Below the pieces are notes generated by a model. That model saw only the letters and a list, made by a program, of their open reading frames with translations, made no database searches and was not told the DNA's origin. DNA of 64,000 nt from positions 15,523,177-15,587,176 of the forward strand of contig OX424566.1 in NCBI GenBank assembly GCA_949152475.1, given 5' to 3'. This stretch comes from Terebella lapidaria (lineage: Eukaryota; Annelida; Polychaeta; Terebellida; Terebellidae). The position numbers and the translations under genes are program-made. Of the stretch, positions 60,504 to 64,000 are shown piece by piece. How positions within the stretch are numbered: position 1 is the stretch's first letter; each line of letters opens with the position of its first letter.

Positions 60504-61080
60504 TTATCCCTCTTGTTCAATGACATCTGAAACATTTGTTGGAGCCCCCATTTCCAGATAATCTTGGGCAACCGCTTGTTCCTGCATGTTAATGTATATC
60601 TTGCTTTCCTGTTCTTTCTCATGTATGATAACATTGGTAACGGTTGTTGGTCTTGCATTCTCACTTGTGCATAGGTACTCTACTGTTTGGGTCTCAGCAA
60701 GCATGCCTGGCATCACTTCTCTTGAATCGTTTACTGTCATCATGGTTTGTCCACCCTTAGAAACTGAAATTTTCCTGGAGAATACTGGTCTTGTATCTTC
60801 GAAAGCTTGGTCATACGTATCATCACGCTCCGGTAGAGATGGCCCCACACGAAGGAGTGAATTGCGTGCTAATTTTGTCTCATCCAGATCTTCATACATC
60901 AATCCTGAGCAAGGTCGTTCCTGGACATCGTCCCCTGGTAAAGTTCCAGTAATGCTTGAGTCCAGGACCATTGTTCTTGTTGTCCCACATATGTCTGGCT
61001 GCAATGTGCCTGGTTTTTGTGACATTTTTCGTTGCTTCCTTGCAATTGTGTCTTTTTTCGTCTGGCGTTTTCGTGCACAC
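60504..61080 (-). CDS. Gene 3 tail exon with ITIM-like and YxxM motifs
   Basis: The basic juxtamembrane segment CARKRQTKKDTIARKQRK is followed by five tyrosine contexts. LMYEDL matches the ITIM consensus [SIVL]xYxx[ILV]. DDTYDQAFED and TVEYLCT have no assigned motif. KIYINM and DYLEM are both YxxM, the PI3-kinase SH2 site, and YIN also fits the Grb2 pYxN rule, as in CD28 YMNM. The stop is TAA at 60504-60506. In the unit B copy the frame is broken. If expressed, the protein could recruit both SH2 phosphatases and PI3-kinase; this is inferred from motif consensus only. Confidence 0.75.
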
Positions 61081-61853
61081 CTTCATAAACCATATGAATA
61101 TATCAGAAAAATATTCAGAATTACAATATTGAAACACGATGCTGTTTCACATACATACAACAGTGTAACAGGCAGGAATTAATGACATTCTCCATTAGAC
61201 TTTTTCCATGTGTACAGTGTACATAATAGCTATTTCCTCCACCCCTCCCTCAATTTTACCTTGTTATCACGGCAACTGCACACAGTATACTACCTCCCGC
61301 AGCAATAAGGAGGATATCCCTGATTTGGAGCACCTGATGTTTTTCCGGCACCACGGCAACTTTGTACATAAAATTAGCGAAGGGCTATGAAAGGCAACAG
61401 GAGAATACAAAATGCTGTTTTGACATTCCATGATCATTATAGATCAAGTTCAAGGTCACTACCGAAACCACCATATATCATTTGAATGTGCCAATATTCG
61501 TGTTTCTATCTTCTTGAATAATTATATAAGTTCACTCCATCAAGCTCTGATTATGAAGAACAAATTAGATGAAAATTTTCCAAAAATTACTCCAGAATAA
61601 TTTTTGATGGGACAAATTATTTCATGGCTGAAAATGGCTCTAAACAGATAGTGATTTGATTTTTGCACAGACCGGCACTCCAAAAGCAGCGAAACTAGTA
61701 ATAGTACATATCAAAAGGAGACATATGGGGAATCAAATAATGATATTTAAGTATGACAGCTTGAATATGACAACTTGAATAAGTGATTCTAAGTGATTGT
61801 CCAATAATGAACCGAGCATATCGACCTACTGGTATTTGTGGAATTCACATTGC
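60504..61853 (-). CDS. Receptor gene 3, 3' half: stalk, transmembrane and signalling tail
   Basis: Exons 61853-61826 (tentative stalk microexon, NVNSTNTS), 61319-61260 (membrane helix ILLIAAGGSILCAVAVIT) and 61080-60504 (tail) join in phase. The extracellular exons expected above 62,077 are absent from the window. They may lie beyond a large insertion or be lost, so this is either a partial view or a truncated gene. The tail frame is fully open over 191 residues, in contrast to the decayed unit B copy, which suggests it is or recently was under selection. Confidence 0.65.
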
Positions 61854-62077
61854 CTGAAATATTCAAGACATTGAATTATCTAAGGAACAATGACTTCAAC
61901 CATGATAAAAACAGTTCAAGTCCAATTCCAAGTTCCATGCATTAACTTTAAAAAAAATAAGGGTGAACAAAATCGACGCTAAGAAACTTCAGTTATGCTA
62001 TTGTGAATATAGACATAAGGAAGTCAACAAAATAATACATTATATGCGTAATGAGGTTGGTGTTTCACTGAACAATC

Positions 62078-63010
62078 TGGAGGGCTATTCATGAAGACTT
62101 CGTAAAGGACACGAAGGGAAAAGTTGTGCGTAAAAGAATTCGCGTAAAGAAATCCTATTCATAAAGCGAACGCACTTGGAGCCGTTCATAGATTGCGTGC
62201 GTACATTTACGCCAGGTCCGACCTGTCGTACATGTCCGAAGTCGCTCGTATATGGATGCGACAGTGCATTCGTAAAATCGTACCCTCTAAAAGTATAAAT
62301 GAATGAAGTTTTATGGGATTTTACATTAGCACGTGTAACGTGATAATATTCAACAAGATAACAGTTTCGACAATGACATCTCACAATATTCATAGGCTGA
62401 CAGATTGATAATTGAATACCAAGTAATTAATATCTTAGCAGCAGTGATCGCGCACCTGAAAGTATGAAACCGATTGCACAGTGAATTCACATCAACGTTT
62501 ATATTTTTGCAATGTGACAATATTAAACCACTGGAATTTGTGTATTATTTCCAAGCTGACACAGCATTCAGTGTCTCAACAGGAACAGTGAACGCGTATC
62601 ACTCGAACACAATTATTGTGTCCATTGGCGCATCACCATTACAGGTAGAACTGTGACACTATCATAAGCACGGAGTATACTCAGGGGTGGATACAGAATT
62701 TCCAGAGAGAGGGGCGCAGATGGGTAGACTGACCTAGCCAACAGGTCTGGGGCCGGCCCAGGACATCAGAAGCCCGCCCAATATATGTACGCTTTGTGGT
62801 GGATTCTGAGGCTCTCGGAGCTTGGAAATATGTTGCTGAGAAGCAGACAATTTTTATATGATACTATATTTTCAAATCATAACGCATTTAAAATGCTCAT
62901 CAAAAGTGAAAGAAGAATCACTGCATAATAGCCAACAAACTAATGTGATGATTTTCTATTGTCATATTGTAGAATGACTGTGTCGGCCTGTAACTCCCCA
63001 CCCCCCTTAA
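62078..63010. other. Unrelated repeat-rich DNA beyond the duplication
   Basis: Homology to units A and B ends at 62077. The first 200 bp are rich in CGTAAA and TTCGT motifs, like a MITE interior, but I found no convincing opposite end. At 62681 CAGGGGTGGATACAGAATT resembles the CAGGGGCGGATCCAGG start common to hAT-like MITEs, again without a paired end. No gene is recognised. Confidence 0.4.
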
Positions 63011-63395
63011 GGTAGTCCACTCCAAACAGTGAGGGAAGGGGGTCAAAAGGTTTTCTAAAATGATTACCTGTATCAACATATTTTAGAGAGTAACTGTTCA
63101 GCATCCTAAAACTGAAAAGAAAATAGGGGGTCACCGTATCCATTCGCACGGAAAACATGAAGCAAGATGTGAATATGGACAAAAAAATTTGCAAAAATGC
63201 CAGAATTTATGTCATTCTAAGTAAATATGTGTGATTTTGATTGAATATGTAGAAGAAACTATTTTCTTTTCAGTATTAGGATGCTGATCATTTACTCTAT
63301 AAAATAATGTCATTTTGAAGAGATAATATTCAAGAAATGACCTTTAAATTTTGACTCTCCGTTACCATGGTTACCTCACTGTTTAGCGGACTATG
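63011..63395. mobile_element. 385-bp TTAA-flanked foldback MITE
   Basis: TTAA at 63007-63010 and 63396-63399 flanks inverted ends (GGTAGTCCACTCCAAACAG; the right end in reverse reads CATAGTCCGCTAAACAG). An inner inverted pair is also visible (CAGCATCCTAAAACTGAAAA near 63100; its inverse near 63270). Nearly the whole element can fold back on itself. It has no coding capacity. Confidence 0.75.
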
Positions 63396-63482
63396 TTAAA
63401 CGTGCACGTGCCATACATACATGATCAATACACACACACCACAAACCCTAGCGCCTTTATATATATGTACATGTACTATGGC

Positions 63483-63817
63483 AAAAAAAAGTATTATGGT
63501 TCTGGTTAGGCACGCGTGTCAGTTTTACCCCGTGCAACACTAATTTTTTTTCAAAAAAACACCGATTTTTGGGAGATAATGATCAAGTAAAATAGTCTCG
63601 AGTGTCTTTGACATTACAAAACTTAGTGTATGGCTGGCCAAACAGGGCAAATTCAACCAGATCGCTTATCTACAGCAAATTTTAGGGGAAAATGGTTGAC
63701 CAAATGGGCCCTATTTGACCGGATCAGTCATCGGCCGCAAATTTTAGCAAAAAAGGAAATCACGTCTTCGCATCACTTTTACGGGAACCTCAATAACCAG
63801 AACCATGATACTTTTTT
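63483..63817. mobile_element. 335-bp foldback element
   Basis: AAAGTATTATGGTTCTGGTTA near 63488 is inverted as TAACCAGAACCATGATACTTT near 63794. Inside, a segment of about 66 bp ending GCAAATTTTAG is repeated twice in tandem (about 63640-63685 and 63705-63750). No target duplication is clear. Confidence 0.5.
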
Positions 63818-64000
63818 GGGTCTATTCCAAGCAGCTAACATTCACCTACATCATGCGTACGGATCATGACATCACGTCATTATCAACCGATAAGTCACAA
63901 CACCGCGTCTTTAGGCGGAAAATTCCAGACACCACGCTTGCCCCTTTGGTTAGTTGTGAGTTTGACATCCTAGTGAGTAATGGATACTCCGATGAAATTT

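Larger units (their letters stand above)
59551..62077. repeat. Segmental duplication, unit C (partial)
   Basis: It matches 47,603-50,030 and then 50,460-50,830 of unit B, and stops abruptly at 62077 within the intron before exon 4. Only the 3' half of gene 3 is present. Confidence 0.8.

Noticed and set aside
62085-62393. 102-codon minus-strand frame
   Set aside because: It is in CGTAAA-rich, MITE-like DNA, with no domain features.

Overview
The window is non-coding-rich eukaryotic DNA from an animal, probably a marine invertebrate. Coding sequence is in short exons with GT-AG introns, and SINE, LINE and MITE-type repeats are common. The only recognisable gene family is membrane C-type lectin-like receptors. 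A mollusc or other lophotrochozoan is my first guess, but echinoderms and cephalochordates also carry expanded C-type lectin families and cannot be excluded from sequence alone.

Region 1 (1-32,340) is one satellite array. It holds 24 complete head-to-tail monomers of 1,321 bp (one is 1,322 bp) plus a 635-bp partial 25th monomer, and it runs off the left edge. Copies differ at only a few positions. There is no credible protein gene in it.

Region 2 (32,341-38,970) is repeat-rich flank. It contains a tRNA-derived SINE with a tract of C beside it, two pairs of TTAA-flanked foldback elements nested one inside the other, a degenerate tandem repeat and a 1.49-kb GC-rich TTAA element.

Region 3 (38,970-62,077) is a tandem segmental duplication of about 12 kb per unit, carrying type I membrane C-type lectin-like receptor genes, all on the minus strand. 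Gene 1 (44,216-39,224) can be read through nine exons in phase. It has a split signal peptide, a half C-type lectin-like domain, a complete C-type lectin-like domain, a transmembrane helix and a long tyrosine-containing tail. Gene 2 (56,366-49,041) has the same ectodomain but a different transmembrane and tail module, whose tail is cut short by a frameshift. Gene 3 (61,853-60,504) shows only its 3' half, with a long intact tail that has one ITIM-consensus site and two YxxM sites. Paralogues with a shared ectodomain and different, or disabled, signalling tails resemble the paired-receptor logic of vertebrate NK-receptor clusters. A small cysteine-rich candidate gene (46,426-46,133) lies only in the first unit. 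Introns and spacers hold MITEs, a 5'-truncated LINE, and tandem repeats with nuclear-receptor DR1 motifs. Comparing units gives empty sites for several insertions.

Region 4 (62,078-64,000) is unrelated repeat-rich DNA with two short foldback elements. The duplication ends abruptly at its left edge.
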